The translations under genes and the position numbers were made by a program. DNA of 64,000 nucleotides from Diospyros lotus (Eukaryota > Streptophyta > Magnoliopsida > Ericales > Ebenaceae): assembly GCF_014633365.1 (NCBI RefSeq), contig NW_026267105.1, forward strand, positions 393,950 through 457,949. Direction: 5' to 3'. This document shows, in pieces, positions 1 through 10,924 of the stretch (position 1 is its first letter; every line of letters begins with the position of its first letter). The notes beneath the pieces are model-generated. The model was not told the DNA's origin. It saw only the letters and a program-made list of their open reading frames with translations, and did not search any database.

Positions 1-477
1 CACACTGGTATTCCCACAGCTTGTTTTACACAATCCTCATCTCTTAGCCCATGGATTTTTTATTTAGGTGCTACCAACCACATATTTGGTAATAATTCCC
101 CGTCTCTCATATTCAAAGCTCAGGGTCCTTACCTACTGTTGCATTAGTTGATGGTCCTAAGCCTTAGTCAAGGGTATTGGAAGCACCAAACCCCTTCTTA
201 CATTGTCATTGTTCTTTGTCTTACATTTACCACAATGTCCCTTTAATCTACTTTCTGTCAGTCAACTTACTCATGCGTTACATTGACTATTCCATAACCT
301 TTTTTGTTTGATTTTGTCTTTGTCTAGGATTGGAGGGCTGGGCAGATGATTAGCACAAGGTGTGAGTTTCGAGGATTATACCACTTGTCTCCATCTGATC
401 CATTAGTGGTTTGCACTACTACTAATTCACCCCAACAAATTCGTTGTGGTCTAGGGCATCCATCTCTAGCAAGTTGG
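1..477 (+). pseudogene. Copia A pol fragment, part 1 (protease end to GAG-pre-integrase)
   Basis: Broken Ty1/copia polyprotein read on the + strand. Around 50-90 a degenerate protease-type stretch (GATNHIFGNN) is visible, and at about 340-477 the GAG-pre-integrase signature appears (RGLYHLSP, then CGLGHPSLASW). Several stops lie between. The zinc-binding stretch stops abruptly at 477, where the gypsy element G1 begins, and resumes at 5992. The element enters from the left edge, so its 5' LTR and gag are outside the window. It is not a functional gene. Confidence 0.8.
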
Positions 478-884
478 TGTCACGGTGTGACAATGATGAT
501 TACCTTGAATCAATGAGATTCAAGGGTAGAACGGAGCAAGGGAAGAATATAGAGAGAGAGAGAAGAAAGAGAGATAAGAGAGAGTGAGAGAGAATGTAGA
601 GGGAGGATAATTGAGAAATTGTTCTATTGATTGTTCATTGCCTCTCCCACAAAGTTGGAAGAGTTGATATACTTGCTTGGGTGGGTGCGGATGCAGCAGA
701 TCGCTCCCCCTCCTAGCGGTTACAACCAATTCTTTTGTCCTTTTCCTAAGGCCTCACACATGATCTTTCGATTCTAACAAACTGACAGCTAGAAATTGAA
801 ATACAATACTAATAACAATGTAACAAGCATCCTAACAGCAAGCAGTAAGGCAAAAGCAAAAATTAAAATAGCATAATCGTGACA
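478..884 (-). repeat. G1 3' LTR
   Basis: 407 bp direct repeat of 5598-5991. It begins TGTCACGGTGTGACAATG and ends ATAATCGTGACA. A (GA)n-rich stretch at about 549-597 accounts for most of the length difference from the other LTR. By eye a little over a dozen substitutions separate the pair, which suggests a fairly recent insertion. Confidence 0.95.
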
Positions 885-911
885 TCTTCCCCCCCCCCCC
901 CCCCACCCCCT
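885..911 (-). promoter_or_regulatory. G1 polypurine tract
   Basis: Run of C with one A on the + strand immediately inside the 3' LTR, i.e. an almost pure G tract on the element's sense strand. Position and composition fit the primer site for plus-strand DNA synthesis. The homopolymer length (18 C in a row on the + strand) may be unreliable in the assembly. Confidence 0.8.
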
Positions 912-1233
912 CAGGACTTTTCTTGTCCTCAAGAAATGCTCAGGAGACTTGTAGCCCTTGGAAAACGCTGCAGCAAGCTAGGTAGGTACTCCCAGGTGTC
1001 GCCATTAGTGTCTCTTGCCCCCATTTTACCAGAACTTGAATGAAGGGAACCCCTTGATTATAAACCACCCTCTTGTTCAAGATAGCTTCTGGTTCTTTCT
1101 GCTCCTCTTTCTCCCTCGATAGTAGGGGTAACTCTGGGTTGACCTTCTCAATTCCGGTGACCTCTTTAAGAGGGACACATGAAAAATTGGATGTATTTTG
1201 GTCCCTTCAAGTAGCTAAAGCTTATAAGCCACC

Positions 1234-2190
1234 TTACCTATCTTGTCCATTATGGTGAAAGGACCAAAAATACTTGGGGCTTAATTTACTCACCAGCCCT
1301 TGACTGATGGACTTCAAATGCGGGTACCGGAGCCTCAAATACACTTGTTCTCCCACCTCCAACTCCCTGTCACTTCTCTTCCTATCTGCAAATTGCTTCA
1401 TTCTATTCCTAGCTGAAGCCAACTCCTGTTTTAATTGTTGCAAGACCTCTCTCCTCTGCTGTAGATATTCCTCCATCGACAATTCTGTAAACTGCCCTCC
1501 TACAGCTGGTAATAGCGGGGGTTTATACCCATAAAGTGCTTCAAAGGGGGACATTTTTAGGGTAGTGTGGTATATGGAATTATACCTCCATTGAGCCAAG
1601 GCTAGCCACCTATGCCAATGCTTGGGCTGCATAATACACATGCACCTTAGGTAGGTTTCCAGCACCTAGTTAACTCTCTCCGTTTATCCATCCATTTGTG
1701 GATGGTAGGCAGTCGACATATTGACTTTAATTCCCATAGATCCCATTAGTTCCTTCCAAAAATGGCTTGTAAACAGCTTGTCACGATCTGAAATAATTGT
1801 GCCTGGCACTCCATACTGAGAGACCACTCTGTCCACAAACACCCGAGCTACTTCCTTAGCTGTGTAAGGGTAAGTTAACCTAATAAACTGAGCAAATTTG
1901 GTAAACTGGTCCACCACCACCATTACACTGTCTTTTCCCTCTGACTTGAGTCTTCCTTTGACAAAATCCATGGCCACACTAGTCCAAGCTCTGCTAGGTA
2001 TTGGAAGGGGATGTAATAGACCCGGGTAGGACACTTTCTCAAGCTTACACCTCTTACATATGTCACATGCTAGCACAAACTGCTTGACATCTCTTCTCAG
2101 GTTGGGCCAATAGAATATTTGCTTAACTCTGAGGTAGGTGTTTTGGATACCAAAATGCCCACCCACTTGTGAATCGTGTAGAGTTTGCAA
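1234..2190 (-). pseudogene. G1 integrase
   Basis: Minus-strand integrase in two open pieces (2190-1684 and 1665-1234) separated by stops. The N-terminal zinc-binding part is at the start (HDSQVGGHFGIQNTYLRVK, then CDICKRCK). The catalytic core follows with MDFVKG and SDRDKLFTSHFWKELMG, matching the DD(35)E fold. The second piece carries the C-terminal end (RYNSIYHTTLKMSPFEALYG), followed by a basic region and LSPKYFWSF. It would insert element cDNA into the genome; the internal stops make it non-functional here. Confidence 0.9.
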
Positions 2191-2196
2191 TATTTT

Positions 2197-3515
2197 CTAT
2201 TTGAGGTTCCCTCCATCCCCGATTACAATCTTGCCTTTGAACCTCAACATTCCATCTGATATGGTGTAACCGTCAACTCCATTAGGTTCCACCACCACTT
2301 CTTCTAGTATCCTCCTCATCTTTTCATCATTGGCATAGCTGTCAATAACTTCTTGGCACCATTCTGGTACCACAGCAGTGATGGCTGCAGAACTACCTTC
2401 CTCCTGGCACCTTGATAGTGCATCGGCCGCCACATTTTCCTTGCCCCACCTATATTGTATTGAGTAATCAAGCCCCATTAATTTGGCCATACCCCTTTTT
2501 TGCAGTTGAGTATGCAACTTTTGTTGTAATAGAAACTTGAGACTTTCATGGTCAGTTTTAATAATGAATCTACCACCTTCTAAATAGTGTCGCCACTTCT
2601 CCACAGCCAACAACACTGCTAGGAACTCCTTCTCGTAAATACTCAACCCCAAATGCCTTGTGCCTAAGGCTTGGCTTAGAAATGCCAATGGTCTGCCTTT
2701 CTGAACTAAGACTGCCCCTATGCCGACCCCACAAGCATCCATCTCCAATATGAATGGTTCACTGAAATTGGGTAGTCCTAAAGTTGGGACTGCACTCATT
2801 GCTTCCTTAAGCTTTTGAAAGGCTTCTTCGGCCTCCTCTCCCCACTTGAAGTTCCTCTTCTTCAAGAGTTCTGTCAGTGGCCTACTTATCACTTCATATC
2901 CCTTTACAAACCTCCTATAGTAGTCGGTTAACCCAAGGAACCCCCTCAATGCTTTCGAGGTTGCGGGTTTAGGCCAATTGACCATGGCTTCTATCTTCTT
3001 TGGATCTGTTTTAACCCCCTCTCCAGTTATTAAATGACCCAAATATTCCACCTGCTCTTGGCCAAAGGAACACTTAGACCTTTTGATGAAAAGCTGATTG
3101 GATCGGAGGACCTCTAAGGTAGTTCTCAAGTGTTTTAAATGCTAGTCCAAGGTTGGGTTATAAACAAGAATGTCATCAAAGACCACCAGTATAAATTTTC
3201 GCAAGGCTCAAATATTCGGTTCATGAGTGATTGGAAAGTGGTCGAGGCATTAGTGAGCCCGAAGGGCATCACAAGGAACTCGAAGTGTCCATGATGGGTC
3301 CTAAAAGCAGTTTTATGGACATCTTCAGATTTCATTTTAATCTGGTGGTAACCTGACTGAAGGTCTAGCTTGGAGAAAATTGTGGCGTTGTTCAATTCAT
3401 CCATTAGATCTACTACTAGGGGTATGGAGAATTTATCTCTTATGGTTATGGCGTTTAATTGGAGGTAGTCCACACAAAATCGCCAAAAACCATCCTTCTT
3501 CTTGACTAGGAGCAC
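2197..3515 (-). pseudogene. G1 reverse transcriptase and RNase H
   Basis: Minus strand. The 3515-3135 piece has the first RT motifs ([38 protein letters not shown]). A frame break near 3130-3200 falls at the expected FDD catalytic box, which is readable in another frame. The 3129-2197 piece continues with CSFGQEQVEYLGH and GFLGLTDYYRRFVKGY, then the RNase H domain (EMDACGVGIGAVLVQ, LSIYEKEFLAVLLAV, KTDHESLKFLL), and ends in the integrase zinc-finger approach. The family function is copying RNA into DNA; the frameshift through the active-site box inactivates this copy. Confidence 0.92.
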
Positions 3516-4450
3516 TGGTGAGGCAAATGGGGGAATGGCTAGGTCTTATGAAAGACTGGTTTAACATTTCCCTCACCATTTTTTCAATTTTTGATTTCTG
3601 TTTTGGTGAATATCTGTAGGCTCTGATGTTTACCGGTTCAGAATTAGGCTTAAGGTTAATGGAATGGTCAAGGTTACGAGCAGGTGGTAAGGTGTTAGGC
3701 TCAACAAAGAGGTCCCCAAATACCAACAACAATTTATCAATAAGGTGTTGAGAGTATACCTGGCCAATCCTTCCTTGAGGGCTACTAGTTGACAGGTTGA
3801 GTTCCCCAATCACCCCCTTCTCTAATCCTTCTTCCGCAACTACGATTGAGAACAATTGAGTAAGCTTACTCCAATTGTTTTTGAGGGCTCTATGCAACCT
3901 CTTCCCAGTTATCATCTTACAGGTACTAGTTTCTCTTCCCCCTTTTAGTATCATTTTCCCTTCTTTATCAAAGGAAACCTCCATATGATTGAAGTCAAAA
4001 CTTATGGGACTCACCCCTTTCATCCAATCAACCCCAAGGACCACGTCACAACCACCCAATTGTAACAGCCTAAGATCCACTTCAAACTCTTCTCCTTGCA
4101 TCTCCCACTTAAACCCGTAACAAGCTAAGTTAATCAGTACCTTGCCCCCATTAGCCACTGTCACACTCAATGGCTGAGTGTTCGAGAGTGAACACTTCAA
4201 GTTTCTGGCAGTATCCTTATCAAGGAAGCTGTGGGTGCTTCCGCTATCTATCAGAATCAGCAAGCTCTTATCCTTCACCTTTCCTTCTACTTTGATTATC
4301 TTATTGTTGGTCACCTCTTTCAATGCATGGAGTGAAATCTCCCCATTGTCCTCACCTCTAAATTCCTCATATTCTTCGATTTCATCTCCTTCTTCTTCTC
4401 TTACTTCCCCTGTACTGCCCTTTAGAAGCAGGATTTTTCGCCTACATTGA
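3433..4450 (-). pseudogene. G1 protease and pol start
   Basis: Open on the minus strand from 4323 to 3433, with upstream in-frame remnants to about 4450 that include a zinc-knuckle-like stretch. The retropepsin active site is LIDSGSTHSFLD, followed by DVVLGVDWM, typical of gypsy aspartic proteases. The C-terminal part runs into the RT start (NLDHSINLKPNSEPVNIRAY, then YSPKQKSKIEKMVREML). It overlaps the next RT piece in another frame. Confidence 0.88.
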
Positions 4451-4503
4451 TGCCCCGGAAAGTACTTATCCCTGCGTCTGAAACACAGGCTGGATTGCCT
4501 CCT

Positions 4504-5129
4504 CTAGTCAATGTTATGGCTGGTTGATTGAGGCATCCCTTGTGGCCTGACTCTAGGGTTACCCCTTGTCCACTCACGGTTTATTCCTCTGTTGCCTGAG
4601 TGGGACGCCCCCACTGCCATAACTTTAGTTTGTTGCCTCTGTTTTTTCATCAGTGCTTCCACAACCATTTCCTGTAGCCTAGCACTTTCCACTGCCTCTT
4701 CTACCGTTCTAGGCCTGATCATCTTGACCATTCGTCTCAGATCATCACTTAGGCCACTCAAGAAATTGGACACAAAATAAGCCTCAGATAGGTGTGGGTC
4801 TTAGCTTCTCATGAGAGACCTAAGCTCTTCAAATCTCTTCAAGTAGGTTTTCAGGTCTCCCACCTACCTTAGTTTGTTAAATTCTTCAATAATGTCGGGC
4901 ATACTTCTTTCCCCAAACCTTTCACATAGTTTCTCGATGAATTCTCCCCACGTAGGTTGACACTGGTCCAACCCTGGTACCAAGCATCTACTACATCATC
5001 AAAATAGGCAGCCGCTAGGGGCACCCGTCTACCCTTTGGTATGTCATACCATTCAAACATCCTCTCACACTTCCTCACCCACCAACGAGGGTTGTCCCCC
5101 TCAAAAACGGGTATCTCCATCCGAGGCAT
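4504..5129 (-). pseudogene. G1 gag
   Basis: Minus-strand gag in two pieces. 5129-4869 starts with MPRMEIPVFEGDNPRWWVRK, the usual gypsy capsid opening, and contains AAAYFDDVVDAWYQGW. 4773-4504 contains FLSGLSDDLRRMVKMIRP, typical of the retrotransposon gag family. A frame break separates them near 4780-4870. The product would be the capsid/nucleocapsid protein of the element particle. Confidence 0.85.
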
Positions 5130-5582
5130 GGGGAACCCCGTTTGTTGGCGATGTCCTTGCTCTCCACGACCCCTATCCTACATTATTCCTACCTCATCCT
5201 GACCACTCCCCATATCAGGAGTTACAGGCCTGATATGACCTCTGTTGTGTCAGAAGAGAGGTTTCGTTCTATCTTGAGGAGGGAATTCGGGGGCCATACT
5301 AACTAGGTTTTGACGTGTGAACATCAACATAAACTGTTGAAGCTAGTTTCCCAGTTCTTCCCTCATCTGCGCCATCTCTTCTTGCATTTGAACCAGCGTC
5401 CCATCCAGCTTTTGATCGATCGCCATGATTGCCTCGTGGTTACGACCATTTCCCAATTCGAGCTGGTCGACTTGCCTTTAAACTTCAGACATGGACGAGC
5501 TAAGTTGTTGCAGCTGAGTCTCCATGTTTTTCATGCGAGTCCCTTCTGCCATGAGCTAGCAACAATCCGGGGTTGGGATCGA

Positions 5583-5594
5583 GCTCTGATACCA
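5583..5594 (-). promoter_or_regulatory. G1 primer-binding site (tRNA-iMet type)
   Basis: The + strand reads GCTCTGATACCA; the minus strand therefore reads TGGTATCAGAGC, complementary to the 3' end of plant initiator methionine tRNA. It lies three bases from the 5' LTR. Confidence 0.93.
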
Positions 5595-5597
5595 AAT

Positions 5598-5991
5598 TGT
5601 CACGGTGTGACAATGATGATTACCTTGAATCAGTGAGATTCAAGGGTAGAACGGAGCAAGGGAAGAATATAGAGAGAGAGATAAGAGAGAGAGAGAGAGA
5701 ATGTAGAGGGAGGATAATTGAGAAATTGTTTTATTGATTGTTCATTGCCTCTCCCACAACGTTGGAAGAGTTGATATACTCGCTTGGGTGGGTGCGGATG
5801 CAGCAGATCGCTCCCCCTCCCAACTGTTACAACCAATTCTTTTGTCCTTTTCCTAAGGCTTCACACGTGGCCTTTTGATTCTAACAAACTGACAGCTGGA
5901 AATTGAAATACAATACTAATAACAATGTAACAAGCATCCTAATAGCAAGCAGTAAGGCAAAAGCAAAAATTAAAATAGCATAATCGTGACA
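5598..5991 (-). repeat. G1 5' LTR
   Basis: 394 bp partner of the LTR at 478-884, with the same TGTCAC...GTGACA termini. In the minus-strand element this copy carries the promoter. Confidence 0.95.
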
Positions 5992-6855
5992 ATCGGAAGA
6001 AGATGGTTCAACTTTGTCCAATCTTTCGTTGTAAGAATGTGAGTCGTGTCAACTTAAGGAACATAGTTGTAGTTCCTTTCCCAATTGAGTTAATCAACGT
6101 GTTAGTTCTTCTTTTCTACTTGTTCATTCTGACGTTTAGGGCATATTCCTTTAAAAAAATGGTTTCTTTACTTTGTTACTTTTATAAATGATTTTTCACA
6201 AACCACTTGGTTATATTTAATGAAAAATTGATTATTTTTTATTTACACTACTTTCTGTGTTGAAATTTACACCCAATTTAATGTGTCCATTCACACTCTT
6301 CGTAGTGATAATGCACTCGAATACCTACCTATACCCTTTCAATCTTACATGGCATCTAAAGGGATTCTTCACCAAACTTCTTGCGCTGGCACCTCCTAGC
6401 AAAATGGGGTTGTTGAATGGAAGAGTCATCATCTCATCGAGATTACATGAAGACTTAACACCTCCCACCAAACTTCTTCATATGCATGTCTCAATTCAAT
6501 ATTGGGTTGATGTTGTATTGACAATGTGTTGAAATTAATTGGATTCTTTCCCCTTTTCTTGATGACCAGGTCCTTACATCCTTTTTCCTCCAGCTGACTT
6601 ATACTCTCTTCCACCTCATATAGTGGTTGTACCTGTTTTATCCATTAGCTTGCTCCTAACCGTGATAAATTGTTTGCTCAGTATCTCAAGTATGTTTTCC
6701 TTGGTTATTCTCATCTTCAAAAAGGATATTGATGCTACACCCAGAGTTGTCTCAATATTTTATATTTGCTAATGTCACCTTCTTTGTGTCCACCCCTTTC
6801 ATTCTTCAATCCTCTGCTTCGTCCGAATCAATGTTTGTTAGTTTATCTTTGCTTG
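5992..6855 (+). pseudogene. Copia A pol fragment, part 2 (integrase)
   Basis: Continuation of copia A after the G1 insertion. The first bases resume the GAG-pre-integrase helix (KKMVQLCPIF). At about 6280-6490 degenerate integrase core signatures are readable (SDNALEYL, TSCAGTSQQNGVVEWK), and at about 6650-6730 the post-integrase motif LAPNRDKLFAQYL, then VFLGYSHLQKGY. Stops and frame changes are frequent. The fragment ends at the LTR of copia B. Confidence 0.8.
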
Positions 6856-7064
6856 TGTTAGTAACGTATCCTAGGGATGTAATTAGCTGTATATTATGAT
6901 AAGTTAAGGTAGCAATATTAGCTGTAATTAGTTGTATAGATAGTTTCCTATTCCTGTATAGTTTCTTAATTTGTTTTGTTTCCTAATATAAAAGGAGGCT
7001 GCATGTATATAAATGGCTGTACACACCATTTATAAAATATACAGACACATTCCCTTATTTTACA
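6856..7064 (+). repeat. Copia B 5' LTR
   Basis: About 209 bp, beginning TGTTAGTAACG and ending TTTTACA, directly followed by a primer-binding site. It contains an AT-rich promoter-like stretch (CCTAATATAAAAGGAGG near 6983) and a downstream ATATAAATGG. No 3' partner was found in the window. The left boundary is chosen from the TG terminus and is less certain than the right. Confidence 0.7.
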
Positions 7065-7079
7065 TGATATCAAAGCAGG
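7065..7079 (+). promoter_or_regulatory. Copia B primer-binding site
   Basis: TGATATCAAAGCAGG immediately after the LTR, a two-mismatch variant of the tRNA-iMet complement TGGTATCAGAGC. Confidence 0.75.
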
Positions 7080-7315
7080 TTCAACCCTAACCCTAACTAG
7101 TTGCCTGTCATCTCTTCAGCCCTAAGCTGCTTTTTTTGGTAAACTTTTCTTGCCCTAGCCGCCTGTCGTCTCGTCCACTCTAAGATGCTGTTTTGGTGAC
7201 CTTTCTTCCCCTAGCTTGTTTGTTGCGGGGGTAGATTGATCCCCTCTTGTGTGATCAATCACTTGTGCCTTCATATTTGAGGTTGTGTGCCTTGTATTGT
7301 TTGTGCTTGTGATTT

Positions 7316-7628
7316 CGGATGGTAGATCACAACTCCTTCCAATCTGCATGTCTCTGTTGGCACAGCAGTGAAGTTTAATGGAAAGAACTATGCCGTTTGG
7401 TCCCAAGCCTTTCGTACCTTCTTGGGGTCTCAAGGACGTGCTCATCATCTAGTTGATAACAAGCTGGATTCTAAGGATTCAAAATATGCAGCATGGTGCC
7501 AATCTGATTGTGCAGTGAAGACATGGATGTTAAATGTTTTGAAACCTAAGATCACTACCTCTATCGGTTTTGCATCAATTGCTAGGGAGTTGTGGGATTC
7601 TATCAAAGAGATGTTTGGCTCTCTCAAG
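7316..7628 (+). pseudogene. Copia B gag, N-terminal part
   Basis: From 7368 the + strand encodes the opening of a copia gag (VKFNGKNYAVWSQAFRTFL, then MLNVLKPKITTSIGF and ARELWDSIKEMFG), as in the UBN2/retrotran_gag families. The family-type reading stops at about 7628, where the sequence switches to what looks like another element's LTR end and primer site. The downstream open frame to 8015 is leader sequence read through, not gag. Confidence 0.8.
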
Positions 7629-9090
7629 TTCTCTAATTCAACATGGTATCAGAGCCACCACTCAAACTCTAGTTGCAGTCACGGCCTCCTTGCTGCCTCA
7701 ACGCCGCGTCTACCACGTCGTTGCCAGTCTCCTCCACCAGCTTCGACGTGCGTCTCCATCAGCTCTGGCGTGCGTCCCCTTCTTGCTGCAATAGCCTCTA
7801 GCTCCTTGATGCACTGTTCGCCGCCGCAACATCAACCACTAGATCTCACTGCCTTCTCTAGATCTACCAGTCCACGGCCATCCATTGCCGCTTTCTTCTC
7901 TAGATCTACCGCTCCGCAGCCGTCCATCGCCGTTGCCTTCCCTAGATCTACCACCGCCATAGCCGTCCATCGCCGTTGTTGCTTGCAGCTTCCTCCGCGC
8001 ATCGATCAGATCTGACCGTTAGTCTTCAAATCTGGTCACAGGTTGCTCAAATCCGGCCGCATCTTATTCAAATCCAGCCATCAATCTTCAGATTCACCCA
8101 AATTCGGCCGTTGACATTCAGATTTGCCCAGATCCGGCTGCCGCCATCTCTCTCCAGCCGTCAACTTTCAGACATGCCCAGATCCGGCTGCCACAAACCT
8201 TCAGATCTAAACAAATCTAGCCACCACACCTCTCTCATAGCCCAGATTCGCTCCTGTCGCCGTCGTTATCGCCCAGCTCCGGTTGTCGTTGTCTCTAGAT
8301 CCGGTAGTGACTTGTTTACCCAGATCCAGCCACGCCTCTCTACCATGCTCAGATCGTCCATGCTAGCTCCTACCCAGATCTAGTCATGCCACCTGCTTCC
8401 ACAACTTCCATTGCCACCTCCCGCTGACACCATCTCCTTCGATCTGTTGTTTTAGATCTCGCGGGATATACCTCTTCATTGTTTCACTAGTCTCTCAAAG
8501 GTCTCTCGTCGGATTTGTCTCTCCAGTCTCTCGTCAGATCTACCTCTTCATTCTTTCATCGGTCTCTAAAAGGTCTCTCGTCAAATCTGTCTCATCGGTC
8601 TCTCACTAGCTCTGCCTCCTCGGCTGCTGTCCCTCCAGCCATCATTTCTCTGATCTGACCATCAATCCGTCAGATCCGGCCTTCAATCCCTCAGACCCGA
8701 TTAGATTTGGCCGTCATACCTCAAATCTAGCCATCATCTCTCAGATCTGGCTGTTAATTCTCTAGATCCAGTTGCTTTCGTCCAGATCCGGCCACTCCTG
8801 TCTTAGATCTCGTGGCTACTTATTAGATCTCATGGTTGGTTTCTCAAATCTCGTCTTCTTCTAGCACGGCTCTCAGATTGGTGTGCCTTCAGATCTCGCG
8901 ACTTCTTCTTTGGATCTTGTGCATTGCACAGATCTCGCATCGCCGCTGCATTGCCAATCTGCCATCATCATCGTTGTCGCCGTCGCCAAGATCTGCCTCC
9001 AGTCAACGCCTCCGTAGCCTCCAATCATTGGCCGCCTCTGTGACCCAAAACGATCGTCTTTTACAGCAACACGTCTAGCTAATTAACAAT
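7629..9090 (+). repeat. Second leader with primer site and AGATC-rich degenerate repeat array
   Basis: At 7644-7655 a perfect TGGTATCAGAGC primer-binding motif follows CTAATTCAACA, which looks like an LTR terminus. The next ~1.4 kb is pyrimidine-rich, with repeated short units around CAGATC(C/T)GGCC and CTAGATCTACC. These are most regular at 7840-8400 and 8640-8960. No family-type coding domain is visible. I read it as the leader of a second copia element, or an insertion splitting copia B gag. Several open frames cross it but look like low-complexity read-through. Confidence 0.55.
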
Positions 9091-10289
9091 ATATTCTTGC
9101 TTGTGAACCTCGTTCTTCTACTGCTGTTCCTAAGGGTGTTGTTCAAATCTCTAAGGAGGAGTATGATAGGTTATTGCACTCTCAGCGGAGTCCTATTTCC
9201 TCCCATACCTGCCAATCAAGTACTAGGGCACTTGCTGCCTCTTTTGGTAATTCCTGGCTAATTGATCTAGGTGCATTAAATCACATGATAGGTAGCTCTT
9301 GTCAATTTACTAACTTCACACCTTGTTAATCTCTCCCCTCCATTACTGGTGCTAATGACTCAGTTTCTAATGTGTCTGGTTTTTGTATTGTTCATACTTC
9401 TTCTCTTAGGCTTAACCAAGTCTTCCATGTTCCAAAGCTATCCTTTAACCTTCTTTATGTTCATCAACTTACCAAATATTTAAATCATTCTATTACTTTC
9501 TTTCCCACGCACTATGTTATTTGGGATCTCCAGACGAATACAATTATTGGACATGACTTTGAGTTAGGGAGAGTCTATCACCTCTCTTTTGATTCTTAGT
9601 CTATTGTTGTTGTTGTTGGGGGTGTCTCCTTATCATTGGCATTGTCGGTTGGGTCATCCCTCCCTTTCTCTGTTACAGAATGTTGTGTCTTTTAGCGAGT
9701 ATATTTCTGCACTAAATTGTGATGCTTGTCAATTAGGAAAACATCATAGAGTGTCTTTTCCTTTTAGGGAAAGTCGAAGTCCGCGTCCTTTTGATTTAGT
9801 GCATTTGGATGTGTGGGGTTCTTGTTTTTAGTCCACTATGACTGGCATAGGTATTTTATTACCTTTGTGGATGATTATTATAGGATGATTTGGATTTACT
9901 TGTTGAAAGATCGGTCATCTATTCTTGATATATTTCAAACCTTTCATAATGAAATACATGCTTAATTTTCGTCTAATATTCGGATGTTGTGATTTGGCAA
10001 TGCTTCAGAATATATGAAATCTTAATTCTCTAAATTATGTTCTTCTCATGGCATTATTCATTAGACTTCTTGTGCTTATACCCCCACAACATAATGGTGT
10101 GGCTGAATGTACAAACCATCATCTTCTTGAGGTTACCCACACCATTATGCTGCAGATGCATGTGCCTAAATCTTTTTGGGATGATGTTGTCCTTATTGTT
10201 GGGTTTCTTATTAATAGGATGCCTTTTTTAGTTCTTGGAGGCGACATTTGCTTTAAATATCTTTTTCTTGATTCTCCTTTATTCCCTCT
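9091..10289 (+). pseudogene. Copia B pol: gag end, protease, GAG-pre-integrase, integrase
   Basis: Broken + strand polyprotein. It starts with a gag tail (QISKEEYDRLLHSQ), then a degenerate protease (SWLIDLGALNHMIG near 9255), VPKLSFNLLYVHQLTK, and GAG-pre-integrase (HWHCRLGHPSLSLLQNV, then CDACQLGKHHRVSFPF). The integrase core continues from about 9860 (FVDDYYRMIWIY) to the PQHNGVAE motif near 10085. There are in-frame stops near 9328, 9598 and 9829 and further frame breaks. The element ends at the LTR of copia C without RT or RNase H. Confidence 0.85.
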
Positions 10290-10460
10290 TGTTGGAATAT
10301 GTTGGAATAAATGTAATTAGTTGTCAATTAGCTTGTAATTAAGCCTTAATTTTAGCCTTAATTAGTGTAGAGTCTTACTATAAATTTCAATAGAAGGAGG
10401 CTAGCCTCATACGGCTATCTCCTCTTAAAAGGGTTTTCTCAGCTTTTTCTCTCTGGTTCA
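10290..10460 (+). repeat. Copia C 5' LTR
   Basis: About 171 bp, beginning TGTTGGAATATG and ending CTCTGGTTCA, followed after three bases by a primer-binding site. A second TGTTGGAATAA starts ten bases later, so the left end may be 10300. No 3' LTR survives. Confidence 0.7.
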
Positions 10461-10463
10461 ATA

Positions 10464-10475
10464 TGATATCAGAGC
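10464..10475 (+). promoter_or_regulatory. Copia C primer-binding site
   Basis: TGATATCAGAGC, one mismatch from the tRNA-iMet complement, in the expected place just after the LTR. Confidence 0.8.
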
Positions 10476-10924
10476 CAACCCTAACCCAACCCCTAGTTCT
10501 AACTACCGTCGCCGCAGTTCGACTCGCCAACGACTGCCACCGTCTTCCAAATCTGAAGCCGAAGAGTCTCCCGCCTGATCTAAACTATTAGTCCTCTGCC
10601 ATCCGCCTTTCCGACCACCAGTTACCCAAGCCATCGACATCTTTATGTCTGCTGGCCTCAAATCGGCCCAACCTTGGAGCCTTGTCGCCAGTGTCGGCGC
10701 CACGCGCCCTCGTCAGAATCATCCGTCGAGCAATTTTTTCCTCCGATCTCTCTCTCCAGAGCTCCCACCGCAACGCCATCACCACCGTTGGACTCGTCTC
10801 TCTCAGCCTATCCCGATCCCGGTGGTTTCGTAGCTGTCCACCATCGTTGAAGCTCCAGCAAGCCTCTGTCGCTATACCTTTTTTGGCACTCCAGTAACTC
10901 TTCGGAATCTCATTTAGCCCTATT
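10476..10924 (+). other. Copia C leader
   Basis: CCAACCCTAACCCAACCCC followed by pyrimidine-rich sequence between the primer site and gag. Short open frames on both strands show no domain. It is typical of the untranslated leader of copia elements. Confidence 0.55.

Larger units (their letters stand above)
478..5991 (-). mobile_element. Ty3/gypsy LTR retrotransposon G1, structurally complete, coding region broken
   Basis: Complete LTR retrotransposon in minus orientation, inserted in copia A. It has two similar LTRs (478-884 and 5598-5991) with TGTCAC...GTGACA ends, a tRNA-iMet type primer-binding site next to the 5' LTR, and a G-rich polypurine tract next to the 3' LTR. Domain order on the minus strand is gag, protease, reverse transcriptase, RNase H, integrase: the Ty3/gypsy order. 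The frame is interrupted by several stops and shifts, so autonomous activity is unlikely. The flanking 5-mers are GTTGG and ATCGG, a poor match for a target duplication; the second may have mutated. Confidence 0.95.

Noticed and set aside
7083..7098. AACCCTAACCCTAACT, telomere-like repeat
   Set aside because: Only two units long and directly after a primer-binding site; similar CCAACCCTAACCC follows the primer site of copia C. Part of the leader, not telomeric DNA.
7368..8015. 215-codon open frame as one protein
   Set aside because: Only the first ~85 codons are gag-like; the rest is leader and array sequence read in frame across the junction.
7840..8960. CRISPR-like or satellite array from the AGATC repeats
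   Set aside because: Unit length and spacing are irregular, no constant spacer length, and the genome is a plant.
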